From: SIG565 sp045650565
GTDB lineage: Bacteria > Bacillota > Clostridia > Oscillospirales > Acutalibacteraceae
DNA: 21,525 bases
NCBI GenBank assembly: GCA_045650565.1
Contig: JAZRRG010000012.1
Span: forward strand, 1-21,525
Direction of reading: 5' to 3'
The translations under genes and the position numbers were made by a program. The notes below the pieces were generated by a model. The model worked only from the letters and a program-made list of their open reading frames with translations, was not told the origin of the DNA and made no database searches. This document shows positions 15,363 through 21,525 of the stretch, in pieces; the first letter of the stretch is position 1, and the number at the start of each line of letters is the position of its first letter.

Positions 15363-15391
15363 AGAAAAATTACAAATTTGTAAATTTTTCT
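15363..15391 (+). repeat. AT-rich inverted repeat upstream of ftsZ
   Basis: AGAAAAATTACAAA (15363-15376) pairs with 15377-15391 over 14 bp with one bulged A (15382) and essentially no loop, so as DNA it is a near-perfect dyad. It ends one base before the -35 of the ftsZ promoter. With no G-C-rich stem it is a poor terminator and looks more like a protein site or UP-like element. Confidence 0.5.
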
Positions 15392-15392
15392 A

Positions 15393-15421
15393 TTGAAATT
15401 TAAAATAATTTGTGATATTAT
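15393..15421 (+). promoter_or_regulatory. Promoter of ftsZ
   Basis: TTGAAA (15393-15398), a 17-base spacer and TATTAT (15416-15421) with a TGA extended -10 form a strong sigma-A type promoter 64 bases before the ftsZ ATG. A perfect 8-bp dyad (15416-15423 and 15427-15434, centre ATA) covers the -10 and the expected start near 15428, suggesting an operator. Confidence 0.7.
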
Positions 15422-15485
15422 CAATATGATAATAGTTATAATTATATTTTCGCATATATAAATTAAAGGTTGGAGGAATTAAAAA

Positions 15486-16547
15486 ATGGCATTCGAAGTT
15501 TCAAACGAATTGGACGATGTTGTTCAAATTAAGGTTGTCGGCGTAGGTGGCGGCGGCGGAAACGCAGTTAACCGCATGGTTGATGCAGGTGTTCGCGGAG
15601 TTGAGTTTATTGCAATAAATACTGATAAGGCAGCTTTGTATTTATCAAAGGCCTCTCAGAAAATACAAATAGGTTCTAAGGCAACAAACGGTATGGGTGC
15701 AGGTGCAAATCCTGATAAAGGTAGAACTGCAGCCGAGGAATCTAAGGATGAAATTGCTGAGGCAATTCGTAGCGCAGATATGATATTTATTACTGCCGGT
15801 ATGGGCGGTGGTACAGGTACAGGTGCTGCTCCTATAGTTGCTCAAATTGCTAAAGAGCTTGGCATTTTAACTGTTGGTATTGTTACAAAGCCGTTTGCTT
15901 TTGAAGGCAAAAAGAGAATGACTCAGGCAGAAGCAGGTATAGCTGCTCTTAGAGAGCATGTTGATAGCTTGGTAGTAATTCCTAATGAGCGCTTAAAGTA
16001 CGTTTCTGAGCAAAAAATCACATTTAAGAATGCATTTGATATTGCTGATGATGTTCTTCGTCAGGGCGTTCAAAGCATTTCTGAGCTTATCAATGTTACA
16101 GCACTCGTTAACCTTGACTTTGCCGATGTTAGCGCTATAATGACCAATGCCGGATATGCACATATGGGCGTTGGCGTTGCAACAGGTCGTGATAAGGCAG
16201 AGCAGGCAGCTCGTGCAGCTATTACAAGTCCGTTAATTGAGACTTCTATGGATAACGCTCGTGGCGTAATCATCAGCATTACCGGCTCTGATGATATTGG
16301 TCTTGAAGAGGTTGAACTTGCTTCCTCTATCATCTCTGAGATGGCTCATCCCGATGCAACTATTATCTGGGGTGCTCAGCTTGATGATTCCCTTGAAGAT
16401 ACAATCCGTGTAACCGTTGTTGCTACCGGCTTGGGTGATGAGAAAAAGGAATCAAAGGGAGATTTAATTTCGGAGCTTATGTCAAATTCGGAAAATGATG
16501 ATACATATACCGATACAATGACTCTCCTTGATATTTTTGATAAATAA
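15486..16547 (+). CDS. ftsZ: Cell division GTPase FtsZ
   Basis: A 353-residue tubulin homologue that polymerises with GTP into the cytokinetic ring. The nucleotide loop GGGTGTG is at residues 107-113 and the T7 synergy loop NLDFADV at 209-215, so the catalytic core is intact. GGAGGAATT lies eight bases before the ATG. The core ends near residue 318; only about 35 residues follow, ending in TMTLLDIFDK. This lacks the usual (D)IPxFLRxR C-terminal peptide that binds FtsA, SepF, EzrA and ZapD-type partners, and has no basic tail. ftsZ has its own promoter and terminator and lacks the usual ftsA upstream. Confidence 0.97.
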   Translation: MAFEVSNELDDVVQIKVVGVGGGGGNAVNRMVDAGVRGVEFIAINTDKAALYLSKASQKIQIGSKATNGMGAGANPDKGRTAAEESKDEIAEAIRSADMIFITAGMGGGTGTGAAPIVAQIAKELGILTVGIVTKPFAFEGKKRMTQAEAGIAALREHVDSLVVIPNERLKYVSEQKITFKNAFDIADDVLRQGVQSISELINVTALVNLDFADVSAIMTNAGYAHMGVGVATGRDKAEQAARAAITSPLIETSMDNARGVIISITGSDDIGLEEVELASSIISEMAHPDATIIWGAQLDDSLEDTIRVTVVATGLGDEKKESKGDLISELMSNSENDDTYTDTMTLLDIFDK

Positions 16548-16557
16548 GATTTAAAAC

Positions 16558-16593
16558 AAAAAAGCACAAAGCGATACGCTTTGTGCTTTTTTT
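16558..16593. terminator. Bidirectional terminator between ftsZ and the Cys-rich gene
   Basis: A perfect 13-bp stem (16561-16573 with 16577-16589) closes on ATA and has an A run on its left and seven T residues on its right, so it reads as a strong rho-independent terminator on both strands. It serves ftsZ on the + strand and the small Cys-rich gene on the minus strand. Confidence 0.92.
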
Positions 16594-16613
16594 GTTTTTA
16601 AAAGGAAAGGGAA

Positions 16614-16736
16614 TTAGCAGCAGCCGTTGTTGTTGCAGCCGTCATTACAGCCGTTGTTACCTCCGCAACAGAAGAGGATGAGGATTAATATAATAATCCA
16701 GGTGCAGTTATTGCCACCAAATGAATTGCAACACAT
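16614..16736 (-). CDS. Small cysteine-rich membrane peptide, 40 residues
   Basis: On the minus strand an ATG at 16736 opens a 40-codon frame ending at TAA 16614. A consensus AAAGGAGGT (plus-strand 16744-16752) lies seven bases before it, one of the best ribosome binding sites in the window. The product starts MCCNSFGGNNC, has a ten-residue hydrophobic run WIIILILILF, then CC, and a C-terminal part of Cys, Gly and Asn with GC-x2-GC and a final GCC. Nine cysteines in 40 residues is extreme. Similar tiny Cys/Gly/Asn-rich proteins in Clostridia carry labels such as 'chorion class high-cysteine protein'; I infer kinship from composition only. A metal-binding, disulfide-linked or spore-surface role is possible but unproven. 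It converges on ftsZ and shares its terminator. A CATAAAAT at 16772-16765 (minus) resembles SigE/SigK -10 elements. Confidence 0.75.
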   Translation of the reverse strand: MCCNSFGGNNCTWIIILILILFCCGGNNGCNDGCNNNGCC

Positions 16737-16816
16737 TTCGCAGACCTCCTTTCAACTTTATTACATTTTATGTTGTTGCGGATTTTGTGTTACAAGAATT
16801 TATTTTAAAAATAATG

Positions 16817-16833
16817 TTTGACTTTAACTGACT
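16817..16833 (-). promoter_or_regulatory. Second, inverted CtsR operator over the -35
   Basis: Read on the minus strand this is AGTCAGT-TAA-AGTCAAA, one half exact and one half degenerate relative to the CtsR consensus RGTCAAA-NAN-RGTCAAA. It covers the -35 of the ctsR promoter. Confidence 0.6.
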
Positions 16834-16845
16834 TTTGTGTATAAT
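16818..16845 (+). promoter_or_regulatory. Promoter of the ctsR operon
   Basis: TTGACT (16818-16823) and a perfect TATAAT (16840-16845) are separated by 16 bases. A second TATAAT overlaps at 16845-16850. CtsR operators sit on the -35 and just downstream of the -10. Confidence 0.8.
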
Positions 16846-16853
16846 ATAATTAA

Positions 16854-16870
16854 GGTCAATTAAGGTCAAA
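16854..16870 (+). promoter_or_regulatory. CtsR operator
   Basis: GGTCAAT-TAA-GGTCAAA, a direct heptamer repeat that matches the established CtsR box at all but one position. It sits at the transcription start, directly before the ctsR ribosome binding site, so repressor binding would block initiation and allow autoregulation. Confidence 0.93.
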
Positions 16871-16882
16871 GAGGTGTGGCTT

Positions 16883-17335
16883 ATGAGAATGAGCGATTTA
16901 ATAACCCAAAGAATCATAGAAATGTTAGAGGAGTCGGGTAATAATGTTGCCGAAATTCAGCGTAATGAGTTTGCGGCACTTATTGGTTGTGTTCCCAGTC
17001 AAATCAACTATGTTTTGTCTTCCCGTTTTACGCCCGAGCATGGATATATTATTGATAGCAGACGAGGTGGGGGCGGATATATTAGAATATCCCGTGTAAA
17101 GCTGAGTCGCTCATCAGCGCTAATGCACATTGTAAATTCCATAGGTGCGAGAATCGACTCAATGTCGGCAAGAATTGTTGTTGAAAACTGTTTACAATCG
17201 GGTCTAATTTCGCACGAAACCGCCAAGCTTGTGCAATCGGCGGTTTCAGATTCGGTAATGCGAAGTATACCTGCCGAATATCGTGATTATATGAGGGCGG
17301 CGCTAATTAAACAAATGCTGCTCACCCAAATTTAA
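16883..17335 (+). CDS. ctsR: Heat-shock repressor CtsR
   Basis: A 150-residue repressor of class III heat-shock genes. It has an N-terminal winged helix-turn-helix (about residues 1-75) with the conserved PSQINYVLSSRFTPEHGY stretch and the RRGGGGYIRI loop. The four glycines at residues 62-65 correspond to the loop that acts as the intrinsic thermosensor in Bacillus CtsR. The C-terminal helical domain gives dimers. CtsR is also inactivated through McsA/McsB and degraded by ClpCP, all encoded downstream. I choose the ATG at 16883, six bases after GAGGTG; an in-frame GTG at 16874 falls within that Shine-Dalgarno. A CtsR box precedes the gene. Confidence 0.95.
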   Translation: MRMSDLITQRIIEMLEESGNNVAEIQRNEFAALIGCVPSQINYVLSSRFTPEHGYIIDSRRGGGGYIRISRVKLSRSSALMHIVNSIGARIDSMSARIVVENCLQSGLISHETAKLVQSAVSDSVMRSIPAEYRDYMRAALIKQMLLTQI

Positions 17336-17353
17336 TGAAAGGATAGTGAGTAT

Positions 17354-17860
17354 ATGTATTGCGAAAAATGCGGTAAAAATATTGCCACTACGTTTATAAA
17401 AAAGGTAATTAACGGCGTTAGCACACAAAAAAATCTATGTGCTGCGTGTGCTGAAGGTGAGGGCTTTGGTAATTTGCCCTTTAGCAATAATTCGTTTGCA
17501 AATATTTTATCATCCATGCTTGGCGAATATGATGCCAGAGCGCTTAAAAACACAAAAAGGTGCGAGTGCTGCTCGGCTACCTTTAATGATATAGCAAAGC
17601 GTGGCAAGGTGGGCTGCAGTGAGTGTTATGCCACCTTTGCTGAGGAACTATTACCATATTTAAAAAGACTTCACGGAAATGTTAATCATATCGGTAAGGT
17701 GCCAAATAAATCACCCTTAGCAGTTTCTACTAAAGAGGATAAAATTAATGCTTTGCGGAATCAGTTAAATTCTCACATTAAAAACGAGGAGTTTGAACAG
17801 GCCGCAAAGGTTAGAGATGAAATCAGAGAACTTGAAGGGCAGGTGGCTGATAATGAGTAG
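17354..17860 (+). CDS. mcsA: McsA, activator of the McsB arginine kinase
   Basis: A 168-residue protein with four CXXC zinc-binding pairs (Cys3/6, 29/32, 70/73, 88/91), arranged as two zinc fingers, and a C-terminal UVR-type helical hairpin (about residues 128-163, with the EFEQAAKVRDEIREL pattern). In Bacillus, McsA binds and activates McsB and takes part in sensing thiol or metal stress through its cysteines; the UVR motif resembles the ClpC linker. The ATG is preceded by GAAAGGATAGTGAG and lies 18 bases after ctsR. Its last eight bases overlap the start of mcsB, implying translational coupling and matched amounts of the two partners. Confidence 0.93.
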   Translation: MYCEKCGKNIATTFIKKVINGVSTQKNLCAACAEGEGFGNLPFSNNSFANILSSMLGEYDARALKNTKRCECCSATFNDIAKRGKVGCSECYATFAEELLPYLKRLHGNVNHIGKVPNKSPLAVSTKEDKINALRNQLNSHIKNEEFEQAAKVRDEIRELEGQVADNE

Positions 17861-18875
17861 TTGGTATAACAGTGCTACCGATAATTCGGATATTATCGTT
17901 ACCTCTCGTATACGCTTGGCACGAAATTTACAAGGATACGCATTCCCCTCAAGAATGAGCGACCAAGACTTTTTAGAGATGAACGCTAAAATCAAGGAGG
18001 CAATTCTTGAAAGTAATACCCCCTTTGCAAAAAAACTAAAATATATTGATATGAACGATGTTCCCGAGAGAGAAACCTTTGCGATGGTTGAAAGGCACGT
18101 AATCAGTCCCGAGTTTGCAAGGAAAAAGAAAAATAAGGCAATTATCATTTCGGAGGATGAGTCGATTTGCGTTATGATAGGTGAGGAGGACCATATTCGA
18201 ATTCAGGTGTTGAAAAGCGGTCTTGCCTTAACTGAGGCGTATGATATCGCCGAGCGTATTGACACCTTGCTTTGCGATAAGCTTGGGTTTGCTTTTAATT
18301 CACAGTTCGGATATTTAACCGAGTGTCCCACAAATTTAGGCACAGGACTTCGTGCCTCGGTAATGCTGCATTTACCTATGCTTGAGGCAACACGTGAAAT
18401 TTCTTATATTGGTGAGTCGGTTAATAAAATTGGCTTTACAATACGTGGTATGTACGGTGAGGGCAGCGAGGCAACAGCATCTCTTTATCAATTATCAAAT
18501 CAGGTTACTTTAGGCATTTCTGAAAATGATGCGCTTAGTAACCTTATGTCAATGACACGGCAGATAATCGACAGAGAAACAGATGCGAGAAACTCAAGTG
18601 ATAAAATTGGTATTGAGGATAGTGTTTATCGTTCGTATGGTATCTTGTGCAATGCAAGGAAAATCGCTACCGATGAAATGATGAAACATATTTCATTGAT
18701 TAAACTTGGTGTATCAATGGGTATACTTAATATTGATAAAAATCTGCCCACACAAATTATGGTTGAGGGGCAGCCGAATATGTTAATGCGTAAATACGGC
18801 ACTTTGGAACCGCAAGAGAGAGACATCAAACGTGCCGAAATGGTTAGAGCGCTACTTACGAAAGGAAATGTATAA
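17853..18875 (+). CDS. mcsB: Protein-arginine kinase McsB
   Basis: A 340-residue member of the phosphagen (guanidino) kinase fold that phosphorylates arginine residues of proteins. Phosphoarginine marks substrates for ClpC-ClpP and inactivates CtsR. Present are the ATP-binding SRIRLARNL near the N-terminus, the catalytic cysteine Cys158 in TECPTNLGTGLRAS, and RGMYGEGSEA, the loop typical of McsB. I choose the ATG at 17853, preceded by AGGTGG and beginning SSWYNSATDNSDIIVTSR. An in-frame upstream start at 17793 would lie deep in mcsA and add a non-conserved leader. The stop overlaps the clpC start (TAATG). Confidence 0.95.
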   Translation: MSSWYNSATDNSDIIVTSRIRLARNLQGYAFPSRMSDQDFLEMNAKIKEAILESNTPFAKKLKYIDMNDVPERETFAMVERHVISPEFARKKKNKAIIISEDESICVMIGEEDHIRIQVLKSGLALTEAYDIAERIDTLLCDKLGFAFNSQFGYLTECPTNLGTGLRASVMLHLPMLEATREISYIGESVNKIGFTIRGMYGEGSEATASLYQLSNQVTLGISENDALSNLMSMTRQIIDRETDARNSSDKIGIEDSVYRSYGILCNARKIATDEMMKHISLIKLGVSMGILNIDKNLPTQIMVEGQPNMLMRKYGTLEPQERDIKRAEMVRALLTKGNV

Positions 18876-21322
18876 TGAAATATAACTTTAAGGGCTTCAC
18901 ACAAAAAGCAACCGAAGCTATAAATCAGGCAATCAACTCTGCCGAAGTATTGGGGCACACCTATGTTGGCAGTGAGCATTTACTGCTTGGGTTGTCGAGG
19001 GTTGGCAGTGGTGTTGCTGCAGCGGTGCTAAATAAAAACGGAGTAACCTCCGAAAAAATCGAGAAGATGATTGTTGAAACTATCGGCTCGGGCACACCTA
19101 CAACCTTATCTCCCGATTATTTAACACCAAGAGCACGAAAGGTTTTGGAGGTTGCTATGTCGGGTGCTAAAAATCTCGGTAAGGAATTGGTGGGAACCGA
19201 GCATCTTCTGATAGCAATACTTAGCGAGGGCGATAACTATGCCATTCGCTTTATAAAAAAGCTGGATGTTGATGTTGCTTTTTTAACCTCGGCGGCTTTG
19301 AAGGCGTCGGGAATAGATGTTGAGAGTGTATCTACTAATAGTGGCTCACAGGCAAAAAAACGCAGTTCTTCGGCGGATACACCTAACCTTGAAAAATACG
19401 GACGTGACCTAACTGCCGAGGCACGAGAGGGAAAAATTGACCCCGTTATCGGTAGGGCAAATGAGATAGAGCGTATAGTACAAATCCTATGCCGTAGAAG
19501 TAAAAACAACCCTTGCCTTATAGGTGAGCCGGGAGTTGGAAAAACCGCAATAGCCGAGGGGTTGGCATTAAAACTTGCAAACGAGGATGTCCCCGAGATT
19601 CTCAAAAATAAGCGAATCATAGCGCTTGACCTTACGGGAATGGTAGCGGGCACAAAATATCGTGGTGATTTTGAAGAGAGAATCAAGGCGATAATTGATG
19701 AGGTTGCCGATAATGATGATGTAATTTTGTTCATTGATGAGGTGCATAATCTAATAGGTGCCGGTGCGGCTGAGGGCGCTACCGATGCTGCAAATATTTT
19801 AAAACCCGCACTTGCCCGTGGTGAGTTTCAGGTGATTGGTGCTACAACCCTTGCGGAATATCGCAAGAATATCGAAAAGGATTCAGCCCTTGAGCGCCGT
19901 TTCCAACCGGTAACGGTTGCGGAACCGAGCATTGATGATGCAATACAGATATTAAAAGGACTTAAGGGTAATTATGAAAAACACCACAAGGTAAATATTA
20001 CCGATGAAGCTATTGAGGCGGCTGTAACCCTTTCGGCTCGTTATATAACCGAGCGCTTCTTGCCCGATAAGGCGATTGACCTAATTGATGAGGCGGGTTC
20101 AAAGATTCGTTTAAAGAATTCAAATCAGCCGATTAGCATTAAAGAGCTTGAGGAACAAATTAAGCAAACACACGAGCAAAAAAATGCCGCTATTGAAAAT
20201 CAGGACTACGAAAAAGCGGCACTTTTAAGGGATGAAGAGAATAATTTAAAGAAAAAGCTTGAAAGTGAAAGGGAAGAGTGGTCAAAGAATAATAGTTATT
20301 CAGGTGTTGTTACTGCCGAAGAAATAGCCGATATTGTCTCGGATTGGACGGGTGTTCCCGTAACGCAGCTAACCGAGGAGGAGAGTGAACGGCTGTTAAA
20401 ACTCGAATCTGTTTTACATTCAAGAATAGTAGGACAAAATGAAGCGGTTGTAGCGCTCTCAAAAGCTATTCGCCGTTCAAGAGTAGGACTTAAGGACCCC
20501 AATAGACCGATTGGCTCATTTATCTTTATGGGACCGACAGGTGTTGGTAAAACCGAATTGTGTAAGGCACTTGCAGAAGCAATGTTTGGCAGTGAAAATG
20601 CAATGGTACGGCTTGATATGTCGGAATATATGGAAAAGCACACGGTGTCACGCTTGGTGGGTTCGCCTCCTGGATATGTTGGTTTCGAGGAGGGCGGTCA
20701 ATTAACCGAAAAGGTACGCCGCAACCCATATTCCGTTGTGTTGTTTGATGAGATAGAAAAAGCGCATCCCGATGTATTTAATGTGTTGTTGCAAATACTT
20801 GATGACGGTATTTTAACCGACTCGCAGGGTAGACGTGTTGACTTTAAAAACACGGTAATTATTATGACATCTAATATAGGTGCTCGGCTTATTACCGAAA
20901 AGAAGGCAGCGTTTGGCTTTGTTTCCTCCGAAAATGACGCAAACAGCGATTATTCGGCAATTAAGGGCTTGGTTACCGAGGAGCTTAAAAAGGCGTTCAG
21001 ACCCGAATTTTTGAACCGTATTGATGATATTATCGTGTTCCATAAGCTTTCAACAGATGATATCGAGCAAATTGCCGAAAAAATGCTGTCATCCTTGAGT
21101 GGCAGACTTAAAAATCTCGATATTAACATTGAGTTTGATGAGAGCTGCGTATCTGCGGTGGCAAAAGCGGGGTTTGATGCAACTTATGGAGCTCGACCAC
21201 TTCGCCGTGCTATTCAAAGCAGTATAGAGGACCTTATAAGTGAAAAAATTCTTGATGGCTCTATTAAAAAAGGCGACACGTTAAAATGTCTCTTTAAAGA
21301 AGATGAGTACAAATTTATTTAA
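18875..21322 (+). CDS. clpC: ATP-dependent unfoldase ClpC
   Basis: An 815-residue Hsp100/AAA+ protein, full length for ClpC. The N-terminal domain carries two Clp-N repeats (about residues 1-150, opening FTQKATEAINQA) that bind phosphoarginine substrates and adaptors. AAA-1 has the Walker A GEPGVGKT (217-224). A middle domain with a UVR motif follows (about 424-460, QDYEKAALLRDEENNL). AAA-2 has GPTGVGKT (553-560). The C-terminal D2-small domain ends the protein. It forms hexamers that feed unfolded proteins to ClpP and with McsB, McsA and CtsR makes one circuit. The ATG overlaps the mcsB stop by one base; AAAGGAAAT precedes it. ClpE and ClpB are less likely, because the UVR-bearing short middle domain and operon context fit ClpC. 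Confidence 0.96.
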   Translation: MKYNFKGFTQKATEAINQAINSAEVLGHTYVGSEHLLLGLSRVGSGVAAAVLNKNGVTSEKIEKMIVETIGSGTPTTLSPDYLTPRARKVLEVAMSGAKNLGKELVGTEHLLIAILSEGDNYAIRFIKKLDVDVAFLTSAALKASGIDVESVSTNSGSQAKKRSSSADTPNLEKYGRDLTAEAREGKIDPVIGRANEIERIVQILCRRSKNNPCLIGEPGVGKTAIAEGLALKLANEDVPEILKNKRIIALDLTGMVAGTKYRGDFEERIKAIIDEVADNDDVILFIDEVHNLIGAGAAEGATDAANILKPALARGEFQVIGATTLAEYRKNIEKDSALERRFQPVTVAEPSIDDAIQILKGLKGNYEKHHKVNITDEAIEAAVTLSARYITERFLPDKAIDLIDEAGSKIRLKNSNQPISIKELEEQIKQTHEQKNAAIENQDYEKAALLRDEENNLKKKLESEREEWSKNNSYSGVVTAEEIADIVSDWTGVPVTQLTEEESERLLKLESVLHSRIVGQNEAVVALSKAIRRSRVGLKDPNRPIGSFIFMGPTGVGKTELCKALAEAMFGSENAMVRLDMSEYMEKHTVSRLVGSPPGYVGFEEGGQLTEKVRRNPYSVVLFDEIEKAHPDVFNVLLQILDDGILTDSQGRRVDFKNTVIIMTSNIGARLITEKKAAFGFVSSENDANSDYSAIKGLVTEELKKAFRPEFLNRIDDIIVFHKLSTDDIEQIAEKMLSSLSGRLKNLDINIEFDESCVSAVAKAGFDATYGARPLRRAIQSSIEDLISEKILDGSIKKGDTLKCLFKEDEYKFI

Positions 21323-21327
21323 TCATA

Positions 21328-21399
21328 ACCACTAGTAAACTAGTGGTATGCACAGCCCCTATAAGGGGCGCCTACTGGCCAGGACCCTAAAAGGGACCT
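21328..21399. other. Structured GC-rich block after clpC (possible ncRNA or mobile-element end)
   Basis: Three hairpins stand in a row in a stretch much richer in G+C than its surroundings: ACCACTAG-TAAA-CTAGTGGT (21328-21347, perfect), GCCCC-TATAA-GGGGC (21355-21369, perfect), and AGGACCC-TAAAA-GGGACCT (21381-21399, one A-A mismatch), with an 8-base palindrome CTGGCCAG at 21375-21382. No reading frame crosses it. It could be a structured RNA, or a palindromic end of an IS200/IS605-type element; neither is proven. Confidence 0.45.
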
Positions 21400-21427
21400 C
21401 GAAAGTTTGACAACGCATTACCATCTC

Positions 21428-21461
21428 GGGCAGCCGCTCACGTGCGGCTGTCTTCTTTTTT
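21428..21461 (+). terminator. Terminator downstream of clpC
   Basis: CAGCCGC (21431-21437) pairs with GCGGCTG (21444-21450) around a six-base loop TCACGT and is followed by TCTTCTTTTTT. This is the first T-rich stem after the clpC stop and is the likely end of the ctsR operon transcript. Confidence 0.8.
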
Positions 21462-21463
21462 GC

Positions 21464-21525
21464 CTACTTTCTCTTGTTACCCGTAAACGGGTCTATATAT
21501 TCTTTTATACTCATTTGTTCTGCTG
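21464..21525 (-). CDS. C-terminal end of an unidentified minus-strand gene (partial)
   Basis: Read on the minus strand, an open frame enters from the right edge and ends at TAG 21464, giving the last residues AEQMSIKEYIDPFTGNKRK. I do not recognise the family. The ATG inside the fragment has no ribosome binding site, so a longer protein starting beyond the window is more likely than a 16-residue peptide. The frame ends three bases from the clpC terminator, a natural convergent arrangement. Only 19 residues can be seen, so the call is weak. Confidence 0.35.
   Translation of the reverse strand, partial: AEQMSIKEYIDPFTGNKRK

Noticed and set aside
15437..15442. Second ftsZ promoter with TATAAT at 15437
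   Set aside because: No -35 at a suitable distance (GATATT only) and no TG extension; AT-rich DNA gives such matches by chance.
16627..16821. 64-residue plus-strand frame (MLLQPSLQPLL...)
   Set aside because: No ribosome binding site and repetitive composition. It is the complement of the Cys-rich minus-strand gene, which has much better signals.
17793..17852. Longer N-terminus for mcsB
   Set aside because: It would overlap mcsA by 68 bases, adds a basic non-conserved leader, and the ATG at 17853 has its own ribosome binding site.
1..21525. tRNA, rRNA, CRISPR array, intact insertion sequence or phage genes
   Set aside because: No cloverleaf, regular repeat-spacer pattern, transposase or phage-type gene is visible; genes are tightly packed housekeeping operons.
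1..21525. A new defence, toxin-antitoxin or biosynthetic system
   Set aside because: Nearly every frame of size belongs to well-known families; only the zinc-ribbon protein, the Cys-rich peptide and the right-edge fragment are unassigned, and none forms a multi-gene system.

Overview
The window is low-GC bacterial DNA with the gene content of a Gram-positive, probably spore-forming member of the Clostridia, perhaps close to the Ruminococcaceae/Oscillospiraceae. The signs are an rpsG-fusA-tuf order, a clostridial-type division and cell wall (dcw) cluster with a PASTA-bearing SpoVD-like transpeptidase, a MurE with the DNPR motif of meso-diaminopimelate ligases, and a ctsR-mcsA-mcsB-clpC operon. 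Gene density is high. Every gene lies on the + strand except a 40-residue cysteine-rich gene near 16.7 kb and a fragment at the right edge.

Layout. 1-3580: end of the str operon (3' end of rpsG, fusA, tuf), closed by a strong terminator. 3596-4100: a single gene for a small two-helix membrane protein with a zinc ribbon, with its own terminator. 4118-15340: the dcw cluster in the order mraZ, rsmH, ftsL-like, spoVD/pbpB-like, murE, mraY, ftsW/spoVE, murG, murA, divIB/ftsQ. It starts at a promoter followed by phased MraZ-type boxes. murA has a probable internal promoter. 15363-16592: ftsZ, with its own promoter, two dyads and a terminator. 16614-16736 (minus): a tiny Cys-rich membrane peptide, convergent with ftsZ and sharing its terminator. 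16817-21322: the CtsR-controlled heat-shock operon ctsR-mcsA-mcsB-clpC, with two CtsR operators around its promoter. 21323-21525: a non-coding, unusually GC-rich and hairpin-rich tail with a terminator, then the end of an unidentified minus-strand gene.

How the genes work together. fusA and tuf supply translation elongation. The dcw block makes lipid II precursors (MurA, MurE, MraY, MurG) and polymerises and crosslinks septal wall (SEDS protein plus class B PBP, with FtsL and DivIB) at the ring formed by FtsZ. MurB, MurC, MurD, MurF and FtsA are not in this cluster and must be encoded elsewhere if present. The last operon encodes protein-arginine phosphorylation (McsB with activator McsA), the ClpC unfoldase that receives the tagged proteins, and the repressor CtsR that shuts the operon off.

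I found no wholly new multi-gene system. The observations most worth following are a hairpin that could hide the murA ribosome binding site only in read-through transcripts, the unlisted Cys-rich small gene, an atypical FtsZ C-terminus, the leader MraZ boxes, and the structured GC-rich block after clpC.
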